Assembly (NCBI RefSeq): GCF_900107765.1
Contig: NZ_FNQY01000014.1
Location: 55,577-119,576 of the forward strand
DNA: 64,000 nucleotides
Source: Arachidicoccus rhizosphaerae
GTDB lineage: Bacteria > Bacteroidota > Bacteroidia > Chitinophagales > Chitinophagaceae
Reading direction: 5' to 3'
Shown here: positions 34,765 through 44,811 of the stretch, piece by piece
Layout of the letters: every line of letters starts with the position of its first letter
How positions within the stretch are numbered: the stretch's first letter is position 1
Translations under genes and position numbers: made by a program
Notes under the pieces: model-generated
The model's input: only the letters and a program-made list of their open reading frames with translations
Told to the model about the DNA's origin: nothing
The model's database searches: none

Positions 34765-36750
34765 ATGTTGAACTTAGATACCAAATGTTTTAAATATTCT
34801 ATTCATTCATATACTAAAAGATTACAATTGAAGCAGTCACTTATTAGACCTGGTAAAAATTATTTGTTTTCAAAAAGGGGGCACTTAAACATTAACAGAC
34901 CCGGTCAGGCTCTCAGGGCTGGCATGCTCTGTATCCTTATGGCAGTACTCGGTCCACAAAGTATCACCAGTCTGTTTGCGGCACCCGGGGTAGATACTGC
35001 CGCGGGCAGCGTTATAACGCAGGAGGCGCCAAGAATTATACCGGAACCGGCTTATCTTTCCATGCCGGGTAATAATGGCAGTGCGTCTTACCGGCTGGAT
35101 CCGGCAGCTACGGTTCATTTTCAGATGACTAAAAGCCTCAAAAAATTATCAAAACAAGAAGCGGCTTCGCTGAAAGACCGGTTAAGGGTCATGCAGCAGG
35201 AGTTACAAACAGCGCTGGGCACTGCTGCCGGCGCTGCAGGAGAGAGCAGGCTGCGTAAGCAGGCCGCTAAAACCGCTCAGGTTCGCCAGGCAGCCGTGCT
35301 TTTGGAACTAAACCCGGATCTGGACTTTAAACAGCTGACGGCTGTAAATAATGAAGCCCCAAAAGCGTCCCTGCTAAGTGAAGCGTATCGGCTCCATATT
35401 GATCCTCAGGGTGTTAAGATCTCGGCCCGCTCCTCAACAGGACTGTATTACGGCCTGCAGTCTTTATTGCAACTCATTGATCAATATAAATATACACAAG
35501 CGGCCGGGAGAACTGCTGCCACCTCAGTTGAGCAAAGTACAGATATTGTACTGCCACTGCTGGAAGTGCAGGATGCGCCTGCCTATAGCTGGCGGGGTTT
35601 TATGCTGGATGTCAGCCGGCATTTTTATACTGCGGCCGAGATCAAAAAGCTGCTGGATGTCATGAGTCGCTATAAACTGAACATATTTCACTGGCATTTA
35701 ACCGATGACCAGGGCTGGCGTCTTCAGATCAGGCGCTATCCTAAGCTCACTTCTGTGGGCGCCTGGCGGGAAGAGATCCCGGGTTCGGTCTTTTTTAATA
35801 AAAGACCCGACACCCTGACAGGAACCCCGTACCGCTACGGCGGCTTTTACACGCAAAAGGAGGCCCGGGAGATTGTGCGATATGCGGCACTCAGAGGCAT
35901 AACGGTGATCCCGGAAATCGAACTACCGGGACATGCCGCCGCCGCACTGGCTGCTTATCCTGCCTACAGCTCCAGCGGCAAAGCCCAAAGCGTACCCAAT
36001 TCCATGGGGTATCAAAAGGGCGCCGTCAGTGAATACAATCCCGGCAACCCGGCTACTTTTACCTTTCTGGAAAATATCCTGACGGAAATCATGGATATCT
36101 TCCCTTCTACTTATATCCATATAGGCGGGGATGAAGTGGATAAGACCAACTGGAAGCAAAATGCCAGCTGTAAGCGCCTGATGCAAAAAGAAGGGCTGAA
36201 GGATTATGAAGCCCTGCAGAGCTATTTTATCAATAAGATCGGCCGGTTTTTAGAACAGCATGGCCGCAAAATAATCGGGTGGGATGAAGCGCTGGAAGGC
36301 AATCTCCTGCCTTCTGCTACCATTACCTACTGGCGCAGCTATGCCAAAAAAGCGCCTTTAAAGGCCGTTAGTGAAGGTCATGGTTTTATTAATGTCTGCT
36401 CGGACCCCTTGTATTTTAACCGTTATCAGGCAGGCCCTGCGGGCGAGCCGCTGGCGGCTCCGCACTCCATGAATACATTGGAGAAGGTCTATCAGTACCA
36501 GATCATGCCTGACGGGCTGACCAAAGAACAGCAAAGTCTGGTCAAAGGCGGCCAGGCAGCCATCTGGACGGAGTTTTTCAGTGATCCCGAGGGTATGGAA
36601 TATATGCTGCTGCCAAGGCTTCTTGCACTCTCGGAAAACCTGTGGACGCAAGAGAAAAATAAGGATTATCCCGCTTTTTACCAGGCGCTGCCCAGAGAAT
36701 TAACCCTGCTTGGAAGACTAGGTTATCATTACAGGAAGCTAGATAAATAA
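34765..36750 (+). CDS. Beta-N-acetylhexosaminidase, GH20
   Basis: A glycosidase of about 661 aa releasing terminal GlcNAc/GalNAc from glycans. A non-catalytic GH20b-type domain (about residues 90-260) precedes the catalytic barrel. The barrel begins YSWRGFMLDVSRHFY and includes FHWHLTDDQGWR and VIPEIELPGHAAAALAAYP. The catalytic acidic pair is in YIHIGGDEVDKTNW (about residues 450-463), followed by IGWDEALEG and ITYWRSY. A hydrophobic segment (MLCILMAVLGPQSITSLFAAP, about residue 53) looks like the signal peptide. The true start may therefore be internal, near 34921, rather than at ATG 34765. Confidence 0.92.
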   Translation: MLNLDTKCFKYSIHSYTKRLQLKQSLIRPGKNYLFSKRGHLNINRPGQALRAGMLCILMAVLGPQSITSLFAAPGVDTAAGSVITQEAPRIIPEPAYLSMPGNNGSASYRLDPAATVHFQMTKSLKKLSKQEAASLKDRLRVMQQELQTALGTAAGAAGESRLRKQAAKTAQVRQAAVLLELNPDLDFKQLTAVNNEAPKASLLSEAYRLHIDPQGVKISARSSTGLYYGLQSLLQLIDQYKYTQAAGRTAATSVEQSTDIVLPLLEVQDAPAYSWRGFMLDVSRHFYTAAEIKKLLDVMSRYKLNIFHWHLTDDQGWRLQIRRYPKLTSVGAWREEIPGSVFFNKRPDTLTGTPYRYGGFYTQKEAREIVRYAALRGITVIPEIELPGHAAAALAAYPAYSSSGKAQSVPNSMGYQKGAVSEYNPGNPATFTFLENILTEIMDIFPSTYIHIGGDEVDKTNWKQNASCKRLMQKEGLKDYEALQSYFINKIGRFLEQHGRKIIGWDEALEGNLLPSATITYWRSYAKKAPLKAVSEGHGFINVCSDPLYFNRYQAGPAGEPLAAPHSMNTLEKVYQYQIMPDGLTKEQQSLVKGGQAAIWTEFFSDPEGMEYMLLPRLLALSENLWTQEKNKDYPAFYQALPRELTLLGRLGYHYRKLDK

Positions 36751-36836
36751 TCCGGCTAAGGAAGGTCTAAACGTTCATATTTAGCGAATACCCATGACAG
36801 GTGGCAGACCCGCTTATTTTTTTGGTCAATTAACTT

Positions 36837-36844
36837 TAACTTTG
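36837..36844 (+). promoter_or_regulatory. TAnnTTTG promoter box of alaS
   Basis: TAACTTTG matches the Bacteroidota -7 consensus and would start transcription near 36851, 15 nt before the alaS ATG. TTTG at 36821-36824 is closer than the usual -33 spacing, so the upstream element is uncertain. Confidence 0.5.
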
Positions 36845-36865
36845 CCACCTTAAATACAAAAAATA

Positions 36866-39499
36866 ATGACTTCTGCAGCGATCAGGCAACAGTTTCTGGA
36901 CTTTTTTAAAGAAAAGCAGCATACCATCGTTCCATCGGCACCTATTGTTATAAAAAATGATCCCACGCTTTTATTCACCAATGCGGGGATGAACCAGTTC
37001 AAGGATTATTTTCTGGGCAATAAAGTACCGGCCCACCGCCGGGTGGCCGATACCCAAAAATGTCTCAGGGTCAGCGGTAAACACAATGACCTGGAAGAAG
37101 TAGGGGTGGATACCTATCATCATACCATGTTTGAGATGCTGGGTAACTGGAGCTTTGGTGACTATTTTAAAAAAGAGGCCATCGCCTGGAGCTGGGAACT
37201 GCTGACCGGTATATTTAAAATCAATCCCGGACAGATCTATGTGACTGTTTTTGAAGGAGATGAGTCAGAGGGGCTGCCTTTTGACCAGGAGGCTTACGAT
37301 GAGTGGGCTAAATGGGTGGACCCTGCCCATATCTTAAAAGGCAATAAAAAGGATAATTTCTGGGAAATGGGCGATACAGGGCCCTGCGGCCCCTGTTCGG
37401 AGATCCATATGGATTGCCGCACGGAAGCCGAAAGAGCTGGCGTTTCCGGAGCCAGCCTCGTGAATGCGGATCATCCCCAGGTCATTGAAATCTGGAATAA
37501 CGTATTTATGCAGTTTAACCGGGGCAAAGACGGCAGTCTGACCCCGCTTCCGGAAAAACATGTCGATACGGGAATGGGCTTTGAAAGACTGGTTCGGGTA
37601 CTGCAGCAAAAGACCTCTAACTATGATACGGATGTATTTACCGGTACCATTCAGGTGATCAGTCAACTGACCGGTAAAAAATACAGTGCGGCAGACAGCA
37701 GGCAGGACATCGCCTTCAGGGTACTGGCGGACCATATCCGGGCCATCGCCTTTAGTATTGCCGACGGACAGCTGCCCTCTAATACCGGTGCGGGGTATGT
37801 GATCCGCCGCATCTTAAGAAGAGCGGTCCGGTATTACTACTCTTATCTGGATTATAAAACGCCATTACTGTTCCAGCTGGTGCCGGTGATTGCAAAGCAG
37901 TTTGATGGCGTATTCCCGGAACTGGTGCAGCAGCAGGACTTTGTGACCAAGGTTATTAAAGAGGAAGAAGAAGCCTTTTTAAGAACGCTGGAAAAAGGAC
38001 TTAAAAAAATAGATGAGCTGATTCAGACGGCTAAAACGTCCGGCTTGTCGACGCTGGACGGCGCGCAGGCTTTTGAACTCTACGATACTTTCGGATTCCC
38101 GATTGATTTAACCAGGCTGATTGCTTCAGAAAACGAACTGAGTGTTGATGAAGCGGGCTTTGCTGAACAAATGCAGCAGCAGAAAAACCGTTCCAGAGCA
38201 GCTACTGCACTGGATACGGAAGACTGGGTGCCGGTGCATCCTACGGATAAAACCGGTTTTGTGGGTTATGACGATTTACTGGTACCGACGGAGGTCGTTA
38301 AATACAGAAAGGTTAAAAGTAAAAATAAAGAAACCTATCAGCTGGTGCTGAAGCAAACACCGTTTTATGCGGAGAGTGGCGGTCAGGTAGGAGATACCGG
38401 AGTGCTCGTTTTTGGAGATGAAAAAATACCGGTTGAAAACACCAAAAAGGAAAACGGGGAGTTTATTCATTTTGTACAAAAACTGCCTGCAGCCATTGAC
38501 GGGGAAGTGATTGCCAAAGTGGACGGGGAGAGACGTTTAAATACGACTTATAATCATACGGCGACCCATCTGCTGCATGCTGCCTTAAAGCAGGTCTTGG
38601 GCACGCATGTCAATCAGAAAGGCTCTCTGGTCAGCCCTGAAGTGCTCCGTTTTGACGTATCGCATTTTGCCAAAATTACCGACGAAGAGCTGATGCAGGT
38701 GGAAGCGATCGTTAATGAAAAGATCAGAGCAAATATTGAGGTAAACATAGAGGAGCTGCCAAAAGAAGAAGCGCTGAAAAAAGGCGCCATGGCGCTTTTC
38801 GGGGAAAAATACGGTGACCTGGTTCGTGTGGTGACCATTGATCCCGCTTTCTCAATTGAGTTATGCGGCGGTACACATGTCCCTAGAACAGGTATGATTG
38901 GACTGATGGTGATCACCGCTGAATCTGCTGTTGCTGCAGGGGTGAGACGTATAGAAGCCCTTACCGGTGGTGCAGCCATCCGTTATTTTGCGGATAAAGT
39001 ACAGCAGAATAAGGCCGTGGCAGAAATCTTAAAAACCAACCAGCCGATCAAAGCCATCGAAAAACTCCTGGAAGAAAAAGCAGCCCTGGAAAGTAAACTG
39101 GCTTCTTTGGAGGCAAAAGAAATAACGCAGCTGGCCACTCAGCTGCTGGCAAAGACGCAAACGGTAAACGGCGTACAGTTTATCGGCGAAAAGGTGGAAG
39201 TAAGCAGTGCGGATAATCTGAAAAAGCTGGCTTTTGCATTAAAAAGCGAGTTGAAGGATTATGTGGTGGTGCTAACGGCTTCGGTGCAGGGCAAAGCCAG
39301 CGTGGTAATCATCACAGACCCTGCTTTACAGGAAAATAAAGGACTGGATATAAACGCCGGTCAGCTGATTAAAAAAACCATTGCCCCGATTATTAAAGGC
39401 GGCGGTGGCGGTAGCAAGGACCTGGCCACGGCAGGCGGCCAGGATGCGAGCAATCTGGATCAGGTGATTGCGGCGGTCAGCGCCGTGATAGCGGGATAG
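36866..39499 (+). CDS. alaS: Alanyl-tRNA synthetase
   Basis: An 877-aa class II synthetase charging tRNA-Ala. The aminoacylation domain begins with PSAPIVIKNDPTLLFTNAGMNQFKDYFLG and has GNWSFGDYFKKEAI. The editing domain carries the zinc/active-site HxxxH in NHTATHLLHAAL (about residues 565-576) and CGGTHVPRTG (about 669-678). The C-Ala region ends with GGGGGSKDLATAGGQ. The length is typical. It is followed by a hairpin terminator at 39579. Confidence 0.98.
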   Translation: MTSAAIRQQFLDFFKEKQHTIVPSAPIVIKNDPTLLFTNAGMNQFKDYFLGNKVPAHRRVADTQKCLRVSGKHNDLEEVGVDTYHHTMFEMLGNWSFGDYFKKEAIAWSWELLTGIFKINPGQIYVTVFEGDESEGLPFDQEAYDEWAKWVDPAHILKGNKKDNFWEMGDTGPCGPCSEIHMDCRTEAERAGVSGASLVNADHPQVIEIWNNVFMQFNRGKDGSLTPLPEKHVDTGMGFERLVRVLQQKTSNYDTDVFTGTIQVISQLTGKKYSAADSRQDIAFRVLADHIRAIAFSIADGQLPSNTGAGYVIRRILRRAVRYYYSYLDYKTPLLFQLVPVIAKQFDGVFPELVQQQDFVTKVIKEEEEAFLRTLEKGLKKIDELIQTAKTSGLSTLDGAQAFELYDTFGFPIDLTRLIASENELSVDEAGFAEQMQQQKNRSRAATALDTEDWVPVHPTDKTGFVGYDDLLVPTEVVKYRKVKSKNKETYQLVLKQTPFYAESGGQVGDTGVLVFGDEKIPVENTKKENGEFIHFVQKLPAAIDGEVIAKVDGERRLNTTYNHTATHLLHAALKQVLGTHVNQKGSLVSPEVLRFDVSHFAKITDEELMQVEAIVNEKIRANIEVNIEELPKEEALKKGAMALFGEKYGDLVRVVTIDPAFSIELCGGTHVPRTGMIGLMVITAESAVAAGVRRIEALTGGAAIRYFADKVQQNKAVAEILKTNQPIKAIEKLLEEKAALESKLASLEAKEITQLATQLLAKTQTVNGVQFIGEKVEVSSADNLKKLAFALKSELKDYVVVLTASVQGKASVVIITDPALQENKGLDINAGQLIKKTIAPIIKGGGGGSKDLATAGGQDASNLDQVIAAVSAVIAG

Positions 39500-39578
39500 T
39501 TCCCTTGTCATCATAAATACGTAAATAAGCGTAGTTATTATTTAGCTAAATATTTAGATAAGATACCATTTACAAACG

Positions 39579-39627
39579 GCCGGCAGTATGGACTTTTTTA
39601 TCCTTACTGCCGGCTGATTGTTTTTTT
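39579..39627 (+). terminator. Intrinsic terminator after alaS
   Basis: Arms 39579-39591 (GCCGGCAGTATGG) and 39602-39614 (CCTTACTGCCGGC) pair with one mismatch, and a T run at 39620-39627 follows. This is about 80 bp after the alaS stop. Confidence 0.8.
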
Positions 39628-39964
39628 ATGGATGACCGGTCAGGTCGCAATGATATATCAGCCGGATTTTTAATAAACTAAATGAGTCATTTTAAGGCAA
39701 AGGGATAAATCAGTGATTTATAGGGGGGATATGCAGGGTAAAACTGATCAGGATAACAGATGCGCACGGGGAAAACAGGGAGGGATCCTTTTTTATTTAG
39801 TCTGGCATTATTTTAGCTATTTACATCCAACATTGAAAGTGGGCAGGCAGGCTAGCGACTGAGTGACTTGACTTTTGATGTTCGTTTTAAACAGCTGTGG
39901 ATGATTTAAAATGCTTTTGTTCAGGCTGTTTACAATTAAAAAATAAAAAAATGCTCAAATAATC
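39628..39964. other. Spacer without recognised gene
   Basis: About 340 bp between the alaS terminator and the coiled-coil protein gene. No convincing frame, RNA or repeat is visible. It presumably carries the promoter of the following gene, but no clear TAnnTTTG box was found. Confidence 0.4.
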
Positions 39965-40966
39965 ATGGAAAGTTCAAATTATCCATCAGCCAACCCACAA
40001 CCATCTGCCCCGCAGCCGACGCCTAATCCCAAGGACAGAAATAAGAAAATTATTTTAGGGATTTCTATTGCCTTACTGCTGGCCACCTGGGCGTATATCA
40101 TTTATGACCATAGTCATAAAAACCAGGAAATCGCCGGTCTCCAGTATCAGACGCAGGCTTCTGACTCAGCTAAATCTGCTATTCAGGCAGAATATAATGA
40201 TGCCTTAAAAAGAATGGACTCCCTGACAGGATCCAATACCCAGTTACAGGGTTCTTTAGCACAACAAAAAAATGAAATTGATTCTCTGAGAAAGAGAATT
40301 GAGGATATCAAAGAACAAAATAACGGTGATCTGACTAAAGCCAGAGCTTTAATTGATGAACTCAAAGGAAAGGTCAATGGTTTATATGCCCAGATAGCAG
40401 CCCTGCAAAAGGAAAATGCTAATTTAACGGTATCCAATCAGGTCCTGGCTTCAGAAAGAGATACGATTGCTGCACAGAAGCAAATGGTAGCAGACAGTCT
40501 GAACGCCGTCAGCCAGGCTAAAAACAAGATCATGGATGAAGCATCTACGCTGCATGCTTCTAATATCAGCATCGAAGCCATTAAGCTGAAAGGAGATAAG
40601 GAAACAGAAACCAGCAAGGCTAAAAAAGCGGATCTGCTGCGTGTAAAGTTTACCATTGATGCCAACAGGGTAGCTCCCAGCGGTCCGAAAGATCTTTATA
40701 TTATCGTCGTAGCTCCTGACGGAAGAGTGGTTTCCATACCGTCTCAGGGCAGCGGTACTTTCCAGACCAGAGAAGAGGGGCAGAAAGTCTATACCAATAT
40801 GCAAAATATCAGCTATGCCACCGGACAGAGTAAAGAAGTTTCCTTTGACTGGGATCAGGGTGGCCGTTATCAGACAGGGCAGTATAAAATTGAAATCTAT
40901 AACAATGGGTATAAGATCGGAGAAGGCATTAAGACTCTGAAAAAATCCGGATTCCTGGGTTTATAA
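39965..40966 (+). CDS. Membrane-anchored coiled-coil protein
   Basis: A 333-aa protein with a Pro/Gln-rich N-terminus (NPQPSAPQPTPNPKD) and one membrane helix (IILGISIALLLATWAYIIY, about residues 30-48). A long coiled coil (about 55-190) with heptad-like LTGSNTQLQGSLAQQKNEIDSLRKRIEDI follows. The C-terminal beta-like domain (about 210-333) has LRVKFTIDANRVAPSGPKDLYIIVVAP and a predicted surface end, YKIEIYNNGYKIGEG. It is probably anchored in the inner membrane with the C-terminus in the periplasm. Similar proteins are common in Bacteroidota and usually hypothetical; no function is assigned. Confidence 0.8.
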   Translation: MESSNYPSANPQPSAPQPTPNPKDRNKKIILGISIALLLATWAYIIYDHSHKNQEIAGLQYQTQASDSAKSAIQAEYNDALKRMDSLTGSNTQLQGSLAQQKNEIDSLRKRIEDIKEQNNGDLTKARALIDELKGKVNGLYAQIAALQKENANLTVSNQVLASERDTIAAQKQMVADSLNAVSQAKNKIMDEASTLHASNISIEAIKLKGDKETETSKAKKADLLRVKFTIDANRVAPSGPKDLYIIVVAPDGRVVSIPSQGSGTFQTREEGQKVYTNMQNISYATGQSKEVSFDWDQGGRYQTGQYKIEIYNNGYKIGEGIKTLKKSGFLGL

Positions 40967-41052
40967 TCAGACTTTAGGTCTAACCTGGTCAGCGCATCTG
41001 CCAATAAGATACTTTTCGTTAGAACGACCTATATAAAAACACCTATACACTG

Positions 41053-41096
41053 AAAAGGGTAGTAGAACCAGCATACGGTTTTGCTACCCTTTTTTA
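41053..41096 (+). terminator. Intrinsic terminator after the coiled-coil gene
   Basis: AAAAGGGTAG (41053-41062) pairs with CTACCCTTTT (41084-41093), with inner AACC/GGTT pairing and a T run to 41095. It lies between convergent genes and could serve both strands. Confidence 0.75.
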
Positions 41097-41251
41097 CATG
41101 GGGTAGCAGGTTTTTTTGCCATAGCTGAATGGATAGGGGAGCTTTTGTTGTTTTTTATAACTTTTTGTCTTCTTGTTGGCTCCAATAGATAAACAACACA
41201 AAAAAACAATCATGAAGACTCAATAACAAATTTTTTTACAGGGTTTGAGGC

Positions 41252-42016
41252 TCAAAACTGACCGATATAAACATTCGTATCATAATCAATTTGAATAAAA
41301 CCTTCCTGCTGATAGGTGTTAAATAAAGTTTGCAGATCACTTACCATGGCAGCGTATCCGGGATCCGTTTGGGTGGGCATATAAGAGGAAGACAAGAGCC
41401 TTCCTTTCAGGCCTTCAAAATCAAAACGCTGATAGTTTGTAAAAGTAGATAGGCTGACTGTGCCCGGATGGAAAAATGCCTGAATATCTTCCAGGTGGAT
41501 ATTTCTGTGATCTACTTTTAAATAATTTCTCCCATGAAGCCGGATAAGGTCTTCATAGTCTTTTTCAAAGGACGAGCGGGTGAGTCTTTCGTTCCAGATA
41601 AGTAATACGTATCCATTTTCCTTTAAAATGCGTTTGAATTCCGGTTTTGTTAGCGCCTTGTCAAACCAGTGAAAGGCCTGTCCAGCAATTATCACGTCTG
41701 CAAAGTGGTCGGCCAGGCCCGTGGCTTCCGCAGTGCCCTCCACTGCATGGAACTTTTCGTATGTGCCCAGCAGCTCAAGTGATTTTTCCCGCATTTCCTT
41801 ATTGGGCTCCACGCCCGTGACATTAAAATCTGCACTTAGGAAAAGCTCGGCTGAAATACCGGTACCTGACCCGATATCGGCTACGACAGGCGTGTGAATC
41901 GGATCTATCTGAAAGCGGGTTTGTAGAAATGGCAGTATTTCCTTTGGATAATGAGGCCTGAATTTTACATAATCTCCCACTCGGTTACTGAATCTTTCGG
42001 TGTTTTTCTCTGACAT
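41252..42016 (-). CDS. Class I SAM-dependent methyltransferase
   Basis: A 254-aa methyltransferase. Motif I is VVADIGSGTGISAELFL (about residues 42-58), an acidic post-I residue is in FNVTGVEPNKEM, and FADVIIAGQAFHWFDK is a Methyltransf_11-type motif IV region, followed by YVLLIWNERL. The HWFD motif and C-terminal extension resemble a group acting on small molecules; the substrate is unknown. It is a stand-alone gene. Confidence 0.88.
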   Translation of the reverse strand: MSEKNTERFSNRVGDYVKFRPHYPKEILPFLQTRFQIDPIHTPVVADIGSGTGISAELFLSADFNVTGVEPNKEMREKSLELLGTYEKFHAVEGTAEATGLADHFADVIIAGQAFHWFDKALTKPEFKRILKENGYVLLIWNERLTRSSFEKDYEDLIRLHGRNYLKVDHRNIHLEDIQAFFHPGTVSLSTFTNYQRFDFEGLKGRLLSSSYMPTQTDPGYAAMVSDLQTLFNTYQQEGFIQIDYDTNVYIGQF

Positions 42017-42290
42017 CTTTCGGTCTTTTACACAAAACTAAATAGAAATAAGCAGTGGGGTGTTCTTTATGAATTTAAAAATCCAAAGCTTACGGCTTTT
42101 TATTTATGATTGCTGTAATAAATTTGGGTGGTACACGGGGAGCTGCTCTGCGCCGCTCTAAGTCGTTCTTCGCCAATTCCGCCATTTCAGCCAGCGAATG
42201 TTTGAACACCTGCTGTTGCCTACCGCCGAAAAAACAAGCGACTACACGCCTCGTGAAAAATACCCGGTATATGCTCTGCTTTTCTCAACT
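42017..42290 (-). other. Spacer behind the HipB-like gene; possible decayed partner
   Basis: No intact gene is visible. On the minus strand, a frame from about 42260 to 42110 reads a basic tail (ELAKNDLERRRAAPRVPPKF) with coding-like character but no proper start. It may be the end of a decayed gene once paired with the regulator. This is low-confidence. Confidence 0.25.
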
Positions 42291-42509
42291 TTACTGTTTT
42301 GAGGTTACTAGCTCTCTTGCATTTACAGGAGCCAAAATATGCCCGAACATTTTGAGTACTTGGTTAACTTTTTCGAGATTCAGGTTTTCTTTACCCTGTT
42401 CTATTTTTCGGATTACCGTAAGTGCCACACCAGCCCGTTCAGCAAACGCTGCCTGTGTAAGATTTGCTTCCTTTCTTCTTTGCTTTACAAAATCTGCAAG
42501 TTTTATCAT
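42291..42509 (-). CDS. HipB-like XRE family regulator (orphan antitoxin?)
   Basis: A 72-aa protein that is essentially one Cro/C1-type helix-turn-helix: LADFVKQRRKEANLTQAAFAERAGVALTVIRKIEQGKENLNLEKVNQVLKMFGH, given here as one domain at residues 4-58. The tail LAPVNAREL is typical of HipB-type antitoxins of Bacteroidota. ATG 42509 fits the family start better than the in-frame TTG 18 bp upstream. A HipA kinase gene would be expected directly downstream but is absent, so this is probably an orphan or remnant of a toxin-antitoxin pair. Confidence 0.82.
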   Translation of the reverse strand: MIKLADFVKQRRKEANLTQAAFAERAGVALTVIRKIEQGKENLNLEKVNQVLKMFGHILAPVNARELVTSKQ

Positions 42510-43048
42510 TATTATATGCTTTTGCAACGAATTTGAACAAATTTTACTAATTTATATTTAAAAGCATATAATTATGTTCTTTTTTGATAGATGATATGCA
42601 TTCGGATATAATTTAACTTGAATAATTTAAAATTTGTGGATGGGGCACCGCATAAAAAAGTAGCAGTTTTACCGCAACCGATTTTCGCAAGGCAGGGGTG
42701 GTATTCACCCAGGTTGATGTAACTTGGGCAGCTGGTATATAAATTAAGGGTAACTTAGTTGATAACCGGACAGGTATTCATCCTCAATCAGCAGGTCTTT
42801 ATTTTATCTGAACCCACAAGAGGGCAAAAATAGAAATCATAAAAAGTGAACGGGTCTAGGATTACAAACTTCTGATAAAAACTGCGGTTATATGTGTAAT
42901 TGCCTGATTGCTATTTAGTTAATATATATTTATTTGCCTTCGTTGCTAAATATTTATTTTGTCATCAACAGCTATGTGCAAATAAATTGGGGGCAATCAG
43001 TGATTGTTATAAATTCGCAATTGAAACATTGAAATTTTAATATTTACT
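42510..43048. other. AT-rich divergent spacer before recN
   Basis: About 540 bp between the HipB-like gene and recN. Open stretches are short and broken. A local inverted stretch GGGTGGTATTCACCC is at about 42697-42711. No confident promoter, RNA or gene was recognised, although promoters for both flanking genes must lie here. Confidence 0.4.
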
Positions 43049-44713
43049 GTGATACGGCAACTCCAAATCAGCAATTACGCCATTATTGACCATATAGAGG
43101 TTAATTTCCAGGCAGGTCTAAATATCATTACCGGTGAAACAGGTGCCGGTAAGAGTATCCTGATGGGTGCGCTCAGCCTGATCCTGGGTGCCCGGGCAGA
43201 TACATCTGTATTAAAATCAGCAGATAAAAAATGCGTGGTGGAATGCTCCTTTGGGGTCAGTGGCCAAAAAACCATTGACCAGTATTTGGAAGCGGCAGAA
43301 TTAAAAGAACCGGGAGAGCTGATTGTGCGCAGGGAAATTGCCGCCTCCGGCAAGTCCCGCGCTTTTATCAACGATACGCCTGTCACCTTGCAACAGTTAA
43401 AGGAACTGGCTGTATTATTAGTAGACCAGCATCAGCAATTTGATACCCTGCAACTGGGAGAAAGTGATTTTCAGCGGCAGGTGGTGGATGCGCTGGCCGG
43501 TAATAAAACAAAGATTGCCGGATTTCAGGAAACCTTTAAAAATTTACAGGCTGTCCGGACAAAACTAGTCCGGCTGGAACAGGAAAAAGCCAGTTTTGAT
43601 AAGGAAGCCGATTTTAATCAGTATTTATTTGATGAGCTCACAGAGCTGAATCTGCAAAAAGGAGAACTGGAAGAGCTGGACAGTGAACTGAACCTGCTCT
43701 CCAATGCGGAAGAAATTAAGCGCGCACTTGCAGAGACCACAGGCATGCTGTCGGAAGGAGAGCAGCCGGTGGTGCAGACCCTCAGGCAGCTGTGCAGCAA
43801 GCTGGATCATTACAGGTCTTACCATGAGGCGCTCTCGGAGTTATCAGGCAGATTAAAGAGTACGCAGATTGAACTTCAGGATATTGCCCAGGAACTGGAA
43901 AGCTTAAGTGATCATTTTAACCCCGATCAGGAAAGAATAAGTGTTATTCAGGAAAGACTGGATAAAGGATATAAACTCTTTAAAAAGCATAACGTATCCA
44001 CTACGGATGAGCTACTGGATATTCAGGCTGACCTGCAAAGTAAACTAGACGGCGTGCTGGACACGCAGTCGCAGATTGAAGCTTTAAGGGAAGAAGAAAA
44101 GAAATTACTGGCAGAAGCGCTTAAACAGGCTCAGGCCATCACTAAGGCCAGGCAGGCAGAGGTTGAACCTTTACAGGAAGCGGTGAATAAAAGACTGGCC
44201 AGTGTAGGTATGCCCGCCGCCAGAATACAGGTGAATATCATCCAGGAAGCCGACTTAAATGCATTTGGTCAGGACCTGGTAGAGTTTTTATTTGATGCGA
44301 ATAAAAGCGGCAAGTTTGAACCTATCAGAAAAGTAGCCAGTGGCGGGGAATTAAGTCGTCTCATGCTCTGTATCAAGTCTCTGGTAGCGCAATCGGTGGA
44401 GCTACCCACCCTGATCTTTGATGAGATCGACACGGGTATTTCCGGAGAAGCGGCTAAACAGGTCGGTATTATTATGAAAGAGCTTTCTGAGAAAATACAG
44501 GTAATCGCCATTACTCATCAACCGCAGATTGCGGCCAGGGCAGCCCACCACCTGTATGTCTTTAAGCGTCCTGAACCGGACGCCTCCATCAGAACGGATG
44601 TCCGTTCTTTAGCAAAAGATGAAAGAATACTCACCATTGCACAGATGCTGGGCGGAGAAAAACCAAGTACTGCCGCTATGCAGAGTGCCCGGGAGATGAT
44701 AGAGTCTTATTAG
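43049..44713 (+). CDS. recN: DNA repair protein RecN (SMC-like)
   Basis: A 554-aa SMC-like ATPase for double-strand-break repair. The start MIRQLQISNYAIIDHIEVNF is conserved, so the GTG at 43049 is accepted as initiator. Walker A is IITGETGAGKSILMGALSLILGARAD (about residues 27-52). A long coiled coil fills the middle (about 150-370). The signature KVASGGELSRLMLCIKSL (about 427-444), Walker B LIFDEIDTGISGEAA and the VIAITHQPQIAARA switch end the ATPase. Length is normal. Confidence 0.96.
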   Translation: MIRQLQISNYAIIDHIEVNFQAGLNIITGETGAGKSILMGALSLILGARADTSVLKSADKKCVVECSFGVSGQKTIDQYLEAAELKEPGELIVRREIAASGKSRAFINDTPVTLQQLKELAVLLVDQHQQFDTLQLGESDFQRQVVDALAGNKTKIAGFQETFKNLQAVRTKLVRLEQEKASFDKEADFNQYLFDELTELNLQKGELEELDSELNLLSNAEEIKRALAETTGMLSEGEQPVVQTLRQLCSKLDHYRSYHEALSELSGRLKSTQIELQDIAQELESLSDHFNPDQERISVIQERLDKGYKLFKKHNVSTTDELLDIQADLQSKLDGVLDTQSQIEALREEEKKLLAEALKQAQAITKARQAEVEPLQEAVNKRLASVGMPAARIQVNIIQEADLNAFGQDLVEFLFDANKSGKFEPIRKVASGGELSRLMLCIKSLVAQSVELPTLIFDEIDTGISGEAAKQVGIIMKELSEKIQVIAITHQPQIAARAAHHLYVFKRPEPDASIRTDVRSLAKDERILTIAQMLGGEKPSTAAMQSAREMIESY

Positions 44714-44742
44714 TTCAGCCGGACCGGTAGTCTTATATAACG

Positions 44743-44789
44743 AAGCGTCCCTTTGAGTTATCCAATGGATACATCATAGGGACGCTTTT
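44743..44789. terminator. Hairpin terminator between recN and the acetylesterase gene
   Basis: AAGCGTCCCT (44743-44752) pairs with AGGGACGCTT (44778-44787), followed by T residues. It lies between two convergent genes and may serve both. Confidence 0.75.
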
Positions 44790-44811
44790 ATTGTACAAGG
44801 TCATTATATAG

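Noticed and set aside
42106..42561. Long + strand frame opposite the HipB-like gene
   Set aside because: It is antisense to a clear helix-turn-helix gene, its translation is low-complexity and Cys/Ser-rich, and no family features were seen.
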